The notes under the pieces: generated by a model | Told to the model about the DNA's origin: nothing | The model's input: the letters and a program-made list of their open reading frames with translations, nothing else | The model's database searches: none | Source of the DNA: Glandiceps talaboti | Lineage: Eukaryota; Hemichordata; Enteropneusta; Spengelidae | DNA length: 27,500 bases | Assembly (NCBI RefSeq): GCF_964340395.1 | Contig: NC_135564.1 | Coordinates: 5,415,361 to 5,442,860, forward strand | Reading direction: 5' to 3' | Shown: one piece after another, positions 1 to 10,397 of the stretch | Layout of the letters: each line of letters opens with the position of its first letter | How positions within the stretch are numbered: position 1 is the first letter of the stretch | Program-made: the position numbers and the translations under genes

Positions 1-1379
1 AGGACTTAGACAATATCGGAATACACAAAGCTGGAGACATTCGAAAGAAAGAGTATAAACTCACCTAACTCAGGCGTCCGTGTATCTTCTCTTCGACTTG
101 ATGGATAACTTCAGAAGTTGACTCATTTGATAGAATAATGGGGTTATTTAACTAGTATTTCCATCCCGGGGGTTCTCTTTGAACACCAATATCTTCTCAT
201 GTGAAACAGGAAACAAGATGCAAAGGGGTTCGATGCCTACTGGCCAGTATTGTAATTTTATGGGGTCGAAATGTTTCCCCCGTTTTAAACCTCTTTCTTT
301 TACAACACTTCTATGCGTTTCAATATATCATATGGTTGTCACAATAGGAGACGTTTGATTGGCGTACAATTATCAATAGCCTGGCTCCCTATTCATCTTT
401 TTATCAAAGAGTAATCGGCTTAAATAAATATACAAAGGGTGTTTGCGAAATATGGTCAGTGAATCTATATTGTCATATCAGATATGTTGTGGCGTTATCT
501 TTTGATACATTCTCGCATGATGTGCTGATGGACAATATCGTGAGTTGAATCAATAATTAGATAATCAATTTCACTCTATGAAATTGAAAACACCCTCAGC
601 CCTATAACCACTTCTATCATCACTTGTTTCATGTCTGGTGTTACTTAAGGAAAATAGAAGAATCGACAACCCAGTGAAGTTTTGTCATGATAACATGTAT
701 ACGAAGTTGAGTGGTTCAACTATAGTACAATCCCTGGACAATGGAGTGTCCGAGTTCTGCCTTCCCCTCAGTTTCATTTTGTTTTATTAACATTGGTGTC
801 TGATATAATGCACTTTAAATTGGTGTTATGTTATGTGATATGGTAGAGTGTCATGTGGTGAAGTGTTGTGTACCTTTTTGGAATGTTGTTTAGAAACTAT
901 TATAGCATCTATTTCATACGGTCTATTCTTGGACTGTTTTATTAGCTACTATTCCAGCCTTGGTATAGTCAATTCTTTAATCTGTATAGCGTCATCCTGT
1001 GAATCCTGTGACACAGCATTGCAATTTGGTAAATAAAAATATTTTAAAATGAGGAAATAAAAATGACCCTTCTTAGCTACTTAGCATGTACAAAACGTCA
1101 TAAATTAATTGATACTCTACCAGATCACTACTTAAAGTCCATATAAGTTTAGAAATGATGCAAAAATTCACACCAGGTCAGGAATGATGTAAATTTAAGG
1201 AAAACCATACATTTTTGTTCCTACACACATATAGTTAGAATGCAAAAATCTGAACTATAACTACCATACATGAAGTACCCCTTAATTGTAAAATTGATGA
1301 TATGAAACTATATGAAATTGATTCTTGCTACTTATGGCCTAATTATCCAAATCAATTGATTATGGAAATGACTAATTAC
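1..1379. other. Stretch without a supportable gene
   Basis: No protein domain, RNA gene or convincing exon was seen here. A 62-codon open frame at 848-1036 (+) has no recognisable motif and no splice context, so I treat it as chance. A possible minus-strand terminal exon at 65-151 is discussed among the rejected items. Confidence 0.5.
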
Positions 1380-1380
1380 C

Positions 1381-1412
<32 letters not shown>
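1380..1412. repeat. (GACA)n microsatellite
   Basis: About eight perfect units of the tetranucleotide GACA. The same unit recurs at 5571-5620, 8398-8477, 8546-8597 and 23996-24030, so it is a favoured repeat of this genome. Confidence 0.97.
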
Positions 1413-1414
<2 letters not shown>

Positions 1415-1740
1415 ATTCCCTTTATTGGAAGTAATCATTCAAAAGTTCGGATCAGCTCAGATATAATACAAAAGTTCACATCAGTTAAAAAATGATGCAA
1501 TTGTAACATCACTATGCGCGACCCACTTCAAAGGTTAAATAATGTCACCTTCAGAGAGATTATTTAAATTTCAGATATCATCTAACGCTATGAATGTTAA
1601 TATAGTTGTTTTGATAGACGTATATTATATCAATTTAAATAACCCAACATATGGTTTTCTGAAGCCGACCAGATTTATTCAATAAACAACCAATGGCACT
1701 TTATTGTGTTGACTTTTTATCAAAGTAAGCTCAGAAATCA

Positions 1741-1797
1741 ATGTATGTATGTATGTATGTATGTATGTATGTATGTATGTATGTATGTATGTATGTA

Positions 1798-1886
<89 letters not shown>

Positions 1887-2055
1887 ATGCATGCATGCAT
1901 GCATGCATGCATGCATGCATGTATGTATGTATGTAGGTATGTATGTATGTAGGTATGTACGTACGTACGTACGTACGTACGTGCGTACTGTATGTATGTA
2001 TGTATGTATGTATGTATGTATGTATGTATGTATGTATGTATGTATGTATGTATGT
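1741..2055. repeat. Compound ATGT/GT/GTGC/GCAT/GTAC microsatellite
   Basis: A block-structured array of about 315 bases. Its order is (ATGT)n, (GT)n, ATGT, (GTGC)n, (GCAT)n, ATGT with AGGT variants, (GTAC)n, then (ATGT)n again. Neighbouring blocks mostly differ by single substitutions within the tetranucleotide. The long open frames across it on both strands (MYVC-type, HTYI-type) are repeat translations, not genes. Confidence 0.98.
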
Positions 2056-2332
2056 GTCCGTTGGTCGGTCAGTCGTAATTAGTTAGGTATTTAGGGCGAG
2101 ATAGTTCAATGTGGGATATAAAACAAAATTCTTTTACTTTGGGTGTAGGGGAGTTTTTTTTAGCCATTTTAGTTCTCATCCTACAAAATCGATTTAACAT
2201 TTAATGGATCTGTTTGTAGTCCTAAATGCAAACATTTCTAAAAACAAATCGTCAAATTGAGAAATAGAAGAGTCTTCGCTATAGTAAATGCATGGCAATA
2301 TAAAGCTATTGATCTCGCCCCTTAGGTAGGTA

Positions 2333-2512
2333 GGCATAGTGTAGTGTAGTGCAGTGTAGTGTAGTGCAGTGCCGTGTAGTGTAGTGTAGTGTAGTGTAGT
2401 GTAGTGTAGTGTAGTGTAGTGTAGTGTGTAAAACAGTGTAGTGTAGTGTAGTGTAGTGTAGTGTAGTGTAGTGTAGTGTAGTGTGGTGTGGTGTAGTGTT
2501 CTGTGACGTTAA
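2333..2512. repeat. (GTGTA)n pentanucleotide array
   Basis: A pentanucleotide array of GTGTA units, read GTAGT in the other register, with GTGCA variants near the left end and one interruption (GTGTAAAACA) near 2427. Open frames over it on the minus strand (HYTTL repeats) are simple-repeat translations. Confidence 0.95.
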
Positions 2513-3367
2513 AATTGTGCAGTGTATCGTTTTGCAATGTAGTAATGTAACTAAGTTCAGGTACGTGTATTGTATTGAAGTGTCCTCCATTCTTATGGTA
2601 TGTACTTTTGATGAGAATTTATTAGTTGCTCTATGATTTTTCTGATTTCCTTAAGGTTCGTGTTCAAACCTTACTCAGGATGGAGTGAAGTTATATATCA
2701 TATGGTATATATTTGGACTTAGCTTATGTAATAGTTTGTTTAACCATTAAATATAAGGAAACAATATATGATGATTCTAAAGGAGTATCGAATGGCCAAA
2801 TAAAATTTGAATGAACATCTAGCCCCCCCCCCCCCACCTTGTAAATTCACATAAGAGACGATATATAAAAGAAAATCTAATAAAAATCTGAATAATTCTC
2901 TCTCAGCACTTTTATGTGATATTGAAATGTTCAAAAAAAATCAACGTCGGACGACGGCCAAAAATCGGAGTCATTTGGTTTAATTGCTTTGCTCAAAGAT
3001 GATCATTACAAATGTTGATATCACGATTTCATTTATGAACGTATGCACATTTAACAAACCTATCAGTCTAAATTATACATAATGATCTGATATTTTCAAA
3101 AAAATGAAGAAATGTTTTGTCATGTAGTACTTTTATAAATGTTACTAAATTGATTACATTAAGTGTTTTTAAAAAAGTTCTAAATGGCACCATAAGTAGG
3201 ATACTGACCTAAGTGAAACCTATAAAGCTGATTCTAAAAACCTATAAAGCTGATTCTAAAGTGCGTTTACGCTAATACTTGTATGGTCATCCGTTCATAC
3301 AATGATGTTTATGGACATAATATACTCTTCGTTATTCACAATCATTCTTTTGCAATTAAACTCGTGC
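2513..3367. other. Stretch without a supportable gene
   Basis: Nothing protein-coding was recognised. It contains a homopolymer run of C at 2823-2836 and, near its right end, an exact tandem duplication of 22 bp listed separately. ZU5-type sequence that might precede the UNC5-like exons was looked for and not found. Confidence 0.45.
3217..3260. repeat. Exact 22-bp tandem duplication
   Basis: The 22-base unit starting AACCTATAAAGC and ending TTCTAAA occurs at 3217-3238 and again, identical, at 3239-3260. It lies about 110 bp upstream of the left boundary of the Penelope-like element. The perfect identity suggests a recent local slip or repair event. Confidence 0.95.
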
Positions 3368-4494
3368 TATATATATATATAGCCAAAAAATACGGTAAAG
3401 AAAACATAGGTCTATATAGGGACGACGGACTAGCCGCCTTCAAGAACATCACCGGAAGTAAATCAGAAAGTATCAGAAAAGACATAACTAAAACCTTCAA
3501 AGCCATGGGGTTAAAAATAACCATACTCACCAATCTGAAAACCGTCAACTTTCTAGACATAACGCTCAACCTCAACAACGGTAAATATTACCCTTACAGG
3601 AAACCCAACGACAACCCCATGTACATACACACACAGTCTAACCACCCACCCAGCATCATCAAGAACATATCGTCAGCCATCGGCCGTAGAATTTCCGACA
3701 TATCATCCGACGAACACATCTTCAACCAGGCAGCCCCACTGTACCAAAATGCACTAAAAACCAGCGGCCACAAAGAGAACATCACGTACACCAGCACCCC
3801 GACGCAGAAAAACAAGAAAAACAGAAATAGAAACACCATCTGGTTTAACCCACCATACAGCAAAAATGTAGCCACCAATGTAGGCAAACGATTCCTCAAC
3901 CTAATCACAAAACATTTCCCAGCAGACTCTAAGTTACACAAAATATTCAACAGAAACAATGTCAAAGTCAGTTATAGCTGCATGCCAAACATGGCTACCA
4001 TAATCAAAGCGCATAACGCCACCATCTCCAACAGCGAAACTAAACCCACTCAAAAACCCTGTAATTGCAGACAGAAAGACACCTGCCCTCTGAACGGCGA
4101 ATGCCAAACGGAAAACATCGTATACCAAGCCACCGTCCACGGAAAACAAACAAAAGTATATATCGGTCTAACAGAGAACAACTTCAAACAGAGATACGCC
4201 AACCACAAACAGTCATTCAAACATGAAAAACACGAAAACAGCACAGAACTATCAAAACACATTTGGAAACTGAAAAGAAACAATGAGCCTTTTTCCGTAT
4301 CCTGGTCCATCAACAAGAAAGCCCAAGCATACACCAATAAAACAAAACGATGCAACCTGTGTTTAACCGAAAAACTAACTATTATTAAAGCAGACAAAAG
4401 CTCCACACTAAACAAAAGAACTGAGTTGATATCCAAATGCCGACACGAGAATAAGTTTTATTTGTCCAACTTCAATAGAGCATCTATCACCTAA
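3283..4494 (+). CDS. Penelope-like polyprotein fragment: RT palm end + GIY-YIG endonuclease
   Basis: The open frame is 403 codons, but its first 33 codons (up to 3381) look like flanking DNA read through a TA tract; element protein starts at about codon 34. Codons 44-48 are LYRDD, the YxDD catalytic box of reverse transcriptase, followed by GLAAF. Next comes the RT thumb and connecting region, with DITLNL near codon 88. A Cys cluster near codons 257-272 (PCNCRQKDTCPLNGEC) matches the zinc-finger-like linker found in these elements. The GIY-YIG endonuclease follows, with VY at about codons 280-281, YIG at 293-295, a conserved Arg near 304, and CLTEKL near the end supplying the expected Glu. 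The stop is TAA at 4492-4494. The frame is intact from the YRDD box on, so the copy is fairly young. It is AC-rich, unlike the surrounding DNA. Confidence 0.88.
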   Translation: MVIRSYNDVYGHNILFVIHNHSFAIKLVLYIYIAKKYGKENIGLYRDDGLAAFKNITGSKSESIRKDITKTFKAMGLKITILTNLKTVNFLDITLNLNNGKYYPYRKPNDNPMYIHTQSNHPPSIIKNISSAIGRRISDISSDEHIFNQAAPLYQNALKTSGHKENITYTSTPTQKNKKNRNRNTIWFNPPYSKNVATNVGKRFLNLITKHFPADSKLHKIFNRNNVKVSYSCMPNMATIIKAHNATISNSETKPTQKPCNCRQKDTCPLNGECQTENIVYQATVHGKQTKVYIGLTENNFKQRYANHKQSFKHEKHENSTELSKHIWKLKRNNEPFSVSWSINKKAQAYTNKTKRCNLCLTEKLTIIKADKSSTLNKRTELISKCRHENKFYLSNFNRASIT

Positions 4495-4698
4495 ACTATT
4501 AAACCCGTTAACTAACGGAACATCAAAGCCCAACATGGAACAACCCGCCAACATTTACTTGTCCGCACCCAATAACCCACACAATAACAACCAACACCTC
4601 CACACATACAACACCTACCCACCGACACAGACAATAGTGATGGTATTTCTATTGTCTACACTCTATATATACAGCACACCCAGAGAGTAGGCCTCAGA

Positions 4699-4739
4699 GT
4701 GTCTGATGATCGCAATATGCGTGAAACTCCGAGTTACAC
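4699..4739 (+). ncRNA. Hammerhead ribozyme motif of the Penelope-like element
   Basis: All core parts of a type I hammerhead are present in order: helix I strand GTGT (4699-4702), core CTGATGA (4703-4709), helix II CGCA/TGCG (4711-4714 with 4718-4721, loop ATA), core GAAA (4723-4726), and a very short helix III ACT/AGT (4726-4728 with 4732-4734). The predicted cleavage site follows T4735, and the closing helix I strand ACAC is at 4736-4739, perfectly complementary to GTGT. Penelope-like elements are known to carry such minimal hammerheads in their terminal regions. One departure is a T-T mismatch at 4710/4722, where a G-C pair normally closes helix II, so activity may be reduced. Confidence 0.8.
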
Positions 4740-4806
4740 CCAAGAAAGAGTTCCAGTACTACCAAAACTATTACGCTCTGCCACTGCGGTATAGAGCACT
4801 GTCTTA

Positions 4807-4960
<154 letters not shown>

Positions 4961-5201
4961 TATATATATATATATATATATATATAGCCGATAGCTAAAA
5001 CGATTTAAACGCAAACACGTTCTGACTGACAAAGTAAGTCTGAGGCGTTCTTCTCTTATCAAAGTCTGATAGAAAACATAATTTATCTGTGCGATCTCAA
5101 CCCAGACAACCCCCCCCCCCCCCGCCATTTACACGAAACCTCTGGCATCGTACGTCAAACGTAATACTTCACTAGCATATATATGTCAAAATACTTGGCA
5201 G

Positions 5202-5405
5202 CCAACCGAACAATCAATGACCATAGGTGATCGATGTCTTGTCTTCGCCAACCATTTCACAAAGTTTACTTGTGCCTGCATAGCAATAGCCGAACCCCAT
5301 GATGCCTTGCAATTACTCGTCATTGCCTTCCACAGTCCACTGGCATCAGACAATGACGTCACTGTAAGGGTGCATGTAGGGGATGACACGTCAGAGAGTA
5401 AGTTG
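5202..5405 (+). CDS. UNC5-like gene, exon with first part of UPA domain
   Basis: This 68-codon exon is read from an AG at 5200-5201 to the donor GTAAGT at 5406-5411, phase 0 at both ends. The segment IGDRCLVFANHF followed by LQLLVIAFHSPLASDN, VTVRVHVGDDT and SESKL aligns with the start of the UPA domain of UNC5 netrin receptors (pattern: LLGRYGRYALVGE, LKLAIFGP, YSIRVYCLDDT). The acceptor has a poor pyrimidine tract, so the left edge is uncertain. A closer GTAAGT at 5398 would give phase 1 and does not fit the next exon; the downstream one does. The upstream ZU5, membrane and extracellular parts of an UNC5 receptor are not visible, so the gene is partial at its 5' end or is a shorter UNC5CL-type protein. 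It acts, by family, as a cytoplasmic signalling module. Confidence 0.7.
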
Positions 5406-5569
5406 GTAAGTATGCTTAGGACCATAACCACCCCATCCCCATCCATGCTTCGTACGGTTTCGAAATAAAAGGAATGACCACAATGATCCGCAACCGTCAG
5501 ACAAGCATAAATTGCATACTTACAATGTAGCTTGTACCAACAGAAATAACACTGAGTTGTCAGCAATTT

Positions 5570-5570
<1 letters not shown>

Positions 5571-5619
<49 letters not shown>

Positions 5620-5620
5620 T
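5571..5620. repeat. (GACA)n microsatellite in the first visible UNC5-like intron
   Basis: About twelve GACA units with a GATA variant near the right end. It lies between the exons ending at 5405 and starting at 5767. Confidence 0.96.
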
Positions 5621-5766
5621 AGACAGACATACAGATCTAGTAAGACTGTTCATTACAATGGGTATAATCAAGGAATGTATAGAACTTTTAAATTGCGTTA
5701 TCTTGTCATGTCAGTGTTTCAACCAGTCCCCTTATTCAATTGACATGTTATCTAATTATAATATAG

Positions 5767-5907
5767 TCTATCGAAGATGAAGAAAGACAACTTGGTGGCA
5801 TTATGGCAGATGGAGCTAAGTCCATAATTCTTCATTACAACAAAAAAGATGTATGTTTCGAAGTTTGCGACCACGCTGACTGGCAACGCACTGGATGTCC
5901 AGACATA
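5767..5907 (+). CDS. UNC5-like gene, exon with middle of UPA domain
   Basis: This 47-codon exon has acceptor ATATAG at 5761-5766 and donor GTAGGT at 5908, phase 0 at both ends. It encodes SIEDEERQLGGIMADG, then KSIILHYNKKDV and CFEVCDHADWQRTG. Joined to the preceding exon it keeps the exact spacing of the UNC5 pattern from DDT to RQxGG (19 positions) and continues as in UNC5 towards the LxLSIHD-like strand. It was too short to stand out as an open frame and was found by looking for the missing UPA segment between the two longer exons. The donor is weak but is the only one that keeps phase with the exon at 6420. Confidence 0.72.
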
Positions 5908-5940
5908 GTAGGTTTTATATACTTGAAAGATCGAGTTGGA

Positions 5941-6286
5941 GTGGTTGCAAAGTAAAGTGTCCAGCTTGGAATCTGCGCGTTGCATGTTAGATCCCCGTCG
6001 CTGCCGTTTGTTTCTGAATGGCTTAAGTCCTTGGGCAAGATTTGAACCACGAGTGTACCTCAGTAAACCCAGCTGTGTAATTGGGGACCTAGTAGGATAG
6101 AGCTTTCAATGCGAATACTTTAATCCTATGCGCTTGTTGAGACTGCAATGGGTTGTATGCTATCATAGCCGGATGCGTTATGCTGTATAGATCCTTGCCA
6201 AGTATAATCATTGTAAAGCGATTTGAGCACAGAGTAGGATAGCACTATATAGAAACCAACTGTATTAGTATTATTACAGATTGTTT
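5941..6286 (+). mobile_element. tRNA-derived SINE with LINE-type tail
   Basis: The left part carries a degenerate tRNA-like head. CCAGCTTGGAATCTG (5961-5975) precedes a box B-like TGTTAGATCCCC (5985-5996), where a promoter would read GGTTCGATCCC. The body contains GGCTTAAGTCCTTGGGCAAG. The tail has GTAAAGCGATTTGAGCAC (6213-6230), then GCACTATATAGAAACCA and a short ATT-rich end. The GTAAAGCG...GCACTATATA tail resembles the 3' end shared by L2/CR1-type LINEs and V-SINE-like families. It occupies most of the intron 5908-6419 of the UNC5-like gene and is inserted in the sense direction. The exact family was not assigned. Confidence 0.72.
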
Positions 6287-6419
6287 TTCCCGGCACAAAC
6301 ATAATTATAATTATTACCTCATTTCCTGAACTTGATTACTTCTATCATAATATTGCCATATATAATAAATATGGCCATCTACATCTTTTACCATGATTGT
6401 TTATCATTTATTACCACAG

Positions 6420-7071
6420 AAATTGGATTTCTTTTCTCTTTGGAATGGAGAGCAGAAAAGAGCTTGCAAAACATTTAATTTTCGTCCAACCAGAAAAGGA
6501 TTGGGTGTATTCAGAGGCGAATTGAAAGTTTATCAGGGCGAATTTATGGAGGGGAGGAGTGCAGTAATGAGCATTAACAAGTCGATAGGGACACCACAAC
6601 TTGTACCTAGCGTGACCAAAGGGCCTCATCATAGTGTCATTCGCGTGAAAGAAATCGATCCGCGGTATGAAGTTACCATGGAAATCGCAAGAGAACTTCG
6701 TCTCCGGCTTGGCCCAAAACACCAAATGGACAACGACTGGAAAATGGTTGCCCATGCATAGACTAGGATTCGGGTTCAATGACATTCAAGTAATTCAAAC
6801 GCAGTACGACGAGCCGGTGTATTTCCTTCTCTCCTATCTAAATCACATGAAGGTATCTCTACTGGAGTTTAGAGATATTTTGAAGAGTATAGATAGAGAT
6901 GATGCAGCTCAAATAGTTAATGAGTACATCGATGAAAAACCCAAGATGAAAGGTTATGTCAAGATGGAATTGCGGACAGAACCTGATGGGGAGCTGAAAA
7001 CGGCACAAATGGATGAGACTTATGAAGAAGTTCAACCACAGTCGGAACATGTGGCGGAGGCGAAGGAGTAA
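6420..7071 (+). pseudogene. UNC5-like terminal exon: end of UPA + death domain, with a frameshift
   Basis: The exon opens after acceptor TTACCACAG (6411-6419), phase 0, with KLDFFSLWNGEQKR, matching the UNC5 pattern PFYHVWSGSQ. The rest of UPA follows, then IARELRLRLGPKHQ and DNDWKMVAH, the start of a death domain (UNC5 pattern: LDPPN...NDWRLLAHKL). Reading then hits TAG at 6759-6761. The domain resumes one frame over at 6760 with RLGFGFNDIQVIQTQ and continues through LLSYLNHMKVSLLEF and DILKSIDRDDAAQIVNEY to an acidic tail and TAA at 7069-7071. Four bases, GCAT at 6756-6759, break an otherwise continuous domain and look like a local duplication of CATGCAT. Either this allele is disrupted, the assembly has an error, or the product ends early without a full death domain. 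Both halves are well conserved, so any lesion is recent. Confidence 0.75.
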
Positions 7072-7094
7072 GCCTCAAGTTAAAAGATAAAAAA

Positions 7095-7100
7095 AATAAA
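7095..7100 (+). terminator. Polyadenylation signal of the UNC5-like gene
   Basis: AATAAA lies 24 bases past the TAA stop, giving a very short 3' UTR. It fits this being the terminal exon. Confidence 0.6.
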
Positions 7101-7175
7101 GGAGAATATGCTATTTAACAATCCATGATCAAAGCATTCAATTTGAAAACCAATCTATTCAACCAATTCAATTTT

Positions 7176-7492
7176 GAATAATTAGATAGTATTCCCCAAT
7201 ATTTTTTTCTCCTTTTAGCCAGTGCAAGGAAAATACGGGTGACCTAATGAACTCTTTTTACTCCGAGTCGCTAGACGAGTGGACAAGCCATTGGCAAAGA
7301 GTATTTTCAGGCTGAATGAAGAAAAATATTGAAAGTAATATAATTATACCATTGCCAGTAATCGGGGAATGTAATAGCAATTTTGAGCGTTTTGACTCAT
7401 ATTTCGAACACAGCAAAACCAATGACGTAGACACGCGTTGTCGTTACGTAACAACCAGAGTATATAATTATTCCATATTTTTGTTGCACCTG
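7176..7492 (-). mobile_element. Unclassified palindromic repeat, copy A
   Basis: The reverse complement of this stretch matches 14419-14658 in several long blocks: ATATACTCTGG near one end, CGACAA.GCGTGTCTACGTCA, CATTCAGCC.GAAAATACTC, TAGGTCAC.CGTATTTTCC and AAAAATATTGGGGAA. The element is also internally inverted: GGAAAATACGGGTGACC at 7229-7245 faces GAGTATTTTCAGGC at 7300-7313, and the GAAAAATATT block occurs in both directions (about 7190-7212 and 7320-7331). No transposase frame is present. The shape fits a small non-autonomous DNA transposon. It lies just past the UNC5-like gene. Confidence 0.7.
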
Positions 7493-8195
7493 GCTCATAC
7501 ATGGTATACATATAATATTATTATGATGTACTTTTATTGCGTTATACCTCAGACAAATCTATACAGATGAGGAAAAACCAGAAATATTATGATAATTCTG
7601 GGGACTATGTAATATATAATAACTATGCTTCTTCAAGAGACCGTTCAAATTAATTGCTTTGTTGATTAATACAAAGTAATTGCAAGGCTACGTAATTACA
7701 CTTACTACACAGAACTGCATTTTGCCATATCGTAAAGGAAAGCAAGGAGAGACAGTTTTACAAATGCTGGTTTATTGTTTCAACAATATTCAAATCTGTT
7801 TCATTGACAGTTACATATCACAGATGACATTTACATTGCGACACTGTGCTCGAGGGCAACTTTATAACCACCAGTATAATCATACATGCAACTTCGTAAT
7901 TATCTGTGATAACCTGTACAGTTATATGATTGATTGATTGATTGATTGATTAATTAATTAATCAATTAATTAATTAATCAATCAATTAATCAATCAATTT
8001 ATAATATAACATATCACCTTGACAATCATGTCCTTGTGTGTATTATAGAATAACATATATTTTATATATTTTATATATTTAGGCACATACACGTGACTCA
8101 GTACTTATTTTAAAAAGTAATAACGCATCTAAGCGTCGCTATTTATGGTAATTGCATTATTACAGTGTGACGTGTGAAATCCAATTGTCTTATTC
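7493..8195. other. Stretch without a gene; palindromic GATT/AATC repeat
   Basis: No gene was recognised. At 7925-7998 the repeat GATT runs into TTAA-type units and then ATCA, so the left half is largely the reverse complement of the right and can fold on itself. The rest is A+T-rich spacer between the two convergent genes. Confidence 0.6.
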
Positions 8196-8198
8196 CTC

Positions 8199-8597
<399 letters not shown>

Positions 8598-8734
8598 GTG
8601 GTGAGAGAAGGAAGAGAGCGCGAAAAAGCAGATGCGATAGAATGCGAGTGCGATGGAAGGGAAGCGATGTGCATTGGCATATAATGCTAAACATCAGTGG
8701 ATAGCCAGTAAATCAAAGATAATCATTGATTGTC

Positions 8735-8740
8735 TTTATT
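8735..8740 (-). terminator. Polyadenylation signal of the TRPC-like gene
   Basis: AATAAA on the minus strand, about 155 bases past the proposed TAG stop at 8894-8896. It supports 8894-8947 as the last exon. Confidence 0.5.
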
Positions 8741-8893
8741 GCCGTGAATACCCTTTTAATATGAAGTTGTCATTTCGTCTATGACCCCCCCCCCCCCCCA
8801 TGACAGCCAGTCTCATAAGAGGTAATGGTAAGAACTTGTGGACTACCACTTTCATTGCAGCTATAGTATATACTGGAACAATATTGACAGTTT

Positions 8894-8947
8894 CTACAGA
8901 CTTCGGACAAATCTATCACAGTATCGTTTGAGTAACACCCTCAATAG
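8894..8947 (-). CDS. TRPC-like gene, terminal helix exon
   Basis: A strong acceptor (TTTCTCTTTTGCAG, read on the minus strand) opens phase 0 into LLRVLLKRYCDRFVRSL and TAG. Joined to the previous microexon it reads KYRQ-LLRVLLKRY, closely matching the C-terminal helix of TRPC channels (pattern YQEVIRNLVKRYVAAMIR), where calmodulin and the IP3 receptor bind in the family. The protein ends within this helix, so the long coiled-coil tail of vertebrate TRPCs is absent. A polyadenylation signal follows about 155 bases on. This is the last exon of the downstream channel gene, and it is similar to the terminal exon 21297-21374 of the upstream gene. Confidence 0.75.
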   Translation of the reverse strand, partial: LLRVLLKRYCDRFVRSL

Positions 8948-9240
8948 CTGCAAAAGAGAAACGACGTCGTCAGAAACAAGTAGCAATAATTTTATGCGAT
9001 TATCGATCAATGAATGAATGGGAGAGAGACAGTAGATATACACATGGTATGACCTTTCGCCTAGTTAGTCAAATGTTCACTTCTATGGGTCCTTCATTGA
9101 CCCAGTCACTCATAATACTATGAAACATTTGCAGTTAGAGTAATTAATATTCAATTCATAGACTAACCATACAACCCATTGATCACATATTAATAAATCA
9201 ACTAATCAAGTAAGCAAACAATTAGCCAGTCAACCAGCCA

Positions 9241-9559
9241 GCTAGTCAGTCAGTCAGTCAGTCAGTCAGCCAGTAAGTAGGCCAACCAGTCAGTCAGTCA
9301 GTCAGTCAGTCAGTCGGTCCATCAGTCAGTCAGTCAGTCAGCCAGTCGGTCGGTCGGTCCGTCGGCCGGCCAGTCGATCAGTCAGTCATCAGTCAGTCAC
9401 TCAGTCACTCAGTCACTCACTCAGTCAGTCAGTCAGTCAGGCAGTCAGTCAGTCAGTCAGTCAGTCAGTCAGTCAGTCAGTCAGTCAGTCAGTCACTCAC
9501 TCACTCACTCACTCACTCACTCACTCACTCACTCACTCACTCACTCACTCACTCACTCA
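9241..9559. repeat. (CAGT)n then (CACT)n microsatellite
   Basis: An array of CAGT units with CGGT, CCGT and CGGC variants in the middle (9341-9375), ending in pure (CACT)n from 9494 to 9559. It lies in the last TRPC-like intron. Confidence 0.96.
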
Positions 9560-9694
9560 AAGTTTACCTATTTAGTAGTCATGAATCCATACATTTGTTC
9601 TGTGATAGAATATCGTAGGCACTACTAAAAGTATTGTAAGTTGAATGTACAAATATTTACTAATTAGTGTTAATCCCAGCTTAAATAACAATAC

Positions 9695-9718
9695 CTGTCT
9701 GTACTTCAATCTTTTGAC
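9695..9718 (-). CDS. TRPC-like gene, 24-nt microexon
   Basis: On the minus strand a strong acceptor, TTGGTTCTCTTTTAG, precedes 24 bases encoding VKRLKYRQ, then donor GTATTG. It is phase 0 on both sides. Joined to the last exon it supplies the KYRQ lead-in expected before the TRPC C-terminal helix, which is the main reason to accept so short an exon. Confidence 0.65.
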
Positions 9719-9773
9719 CTAAAAGAGAACCAAAATGTGAATCAGGTGAGGTTGATTCACAATTAACAGAGGT

Positions 9774-9775
<2 letters not shown>

Positions 9776-9834
<59 letters not shown>

Positions 9835-9983
9835 ATATATATATATATATATAGTAATTCAGTGTAAGAGGAAAGTCATAAACTGAAGGAAAAGCGCTCA
9901 ATACTGAGAAGTACAGCTGTATTTACACATAACTTGTGTATTTTGTATATATATATATATAATAATATATATATAATATATAT

Positions 9984-10017
<34 letters not shown>

Positions 10018-10070
10018 TGTATGTATGTATGTATATGTGTGTGTGTATATGTGTGTGTATGTGTGTGTGT
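9776..10070. repeat. (GT)n, (TA)n and (ATGT)n tracts
   Basis: (GT)n at 9776-9830 runs into (TA)n to 9853. A second cluster at 9944-10070 has TA with AATA interruptions, then (ATGT)n, then GT-rich units. All are intronic to the TRPC-like gene. Confidence 0.96.
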
Positions 10071-10397
10071 TGAACATATGATTGAAAACATAGTCAATTC
10101 TGCTTTGTCCCCCTCTGTGTTGTAACGTTGTACACGCACATGTATACGGAAACGTCAACATATTCAGGTTTGCATGAGAAACGAAAACTCTACATATGGG
10201 GGGGGGGGGGGTAACATTACATACAAATTAGGCACTGAACTTTTCACCACTGTATATGATCTTAACCTTGGTGTCTTCCCTGTTGCAATTGATTACAACT
10301 ATTCCTCTGTGCATCACACACAATTGTTTTGTATACATCAATCATTCCACTTAAAAAAGTTTTTTTCTTTCTTCAAGTTAAAATTAGGCACACCTAC

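Noticed and set aside
65-151. Possible minus-strand terminal exon, 28 codons plus stop
   Set aside because: The frame is open, but the acceptor (AAATACTAG) has no pyrimidine tract, there is no homology, and no partner exon was found.
848-1036. 62-codon plus-strand open frame
   Set aside because: It has no motif and no splice or promoter context, and its length is expected by chance.
1679-2082. Several open frames with MYVC or HTYI repeats on both strands
   Set aside because: They are pure translations of tetranucleotide repeats; the same holds for the similar frames at the other microsatellites.
3342-4436. Minus-strand open frames opposite the Penelope-like element
   Set aside because: They are shadows of the element's own coding frame and have no motif of their own.
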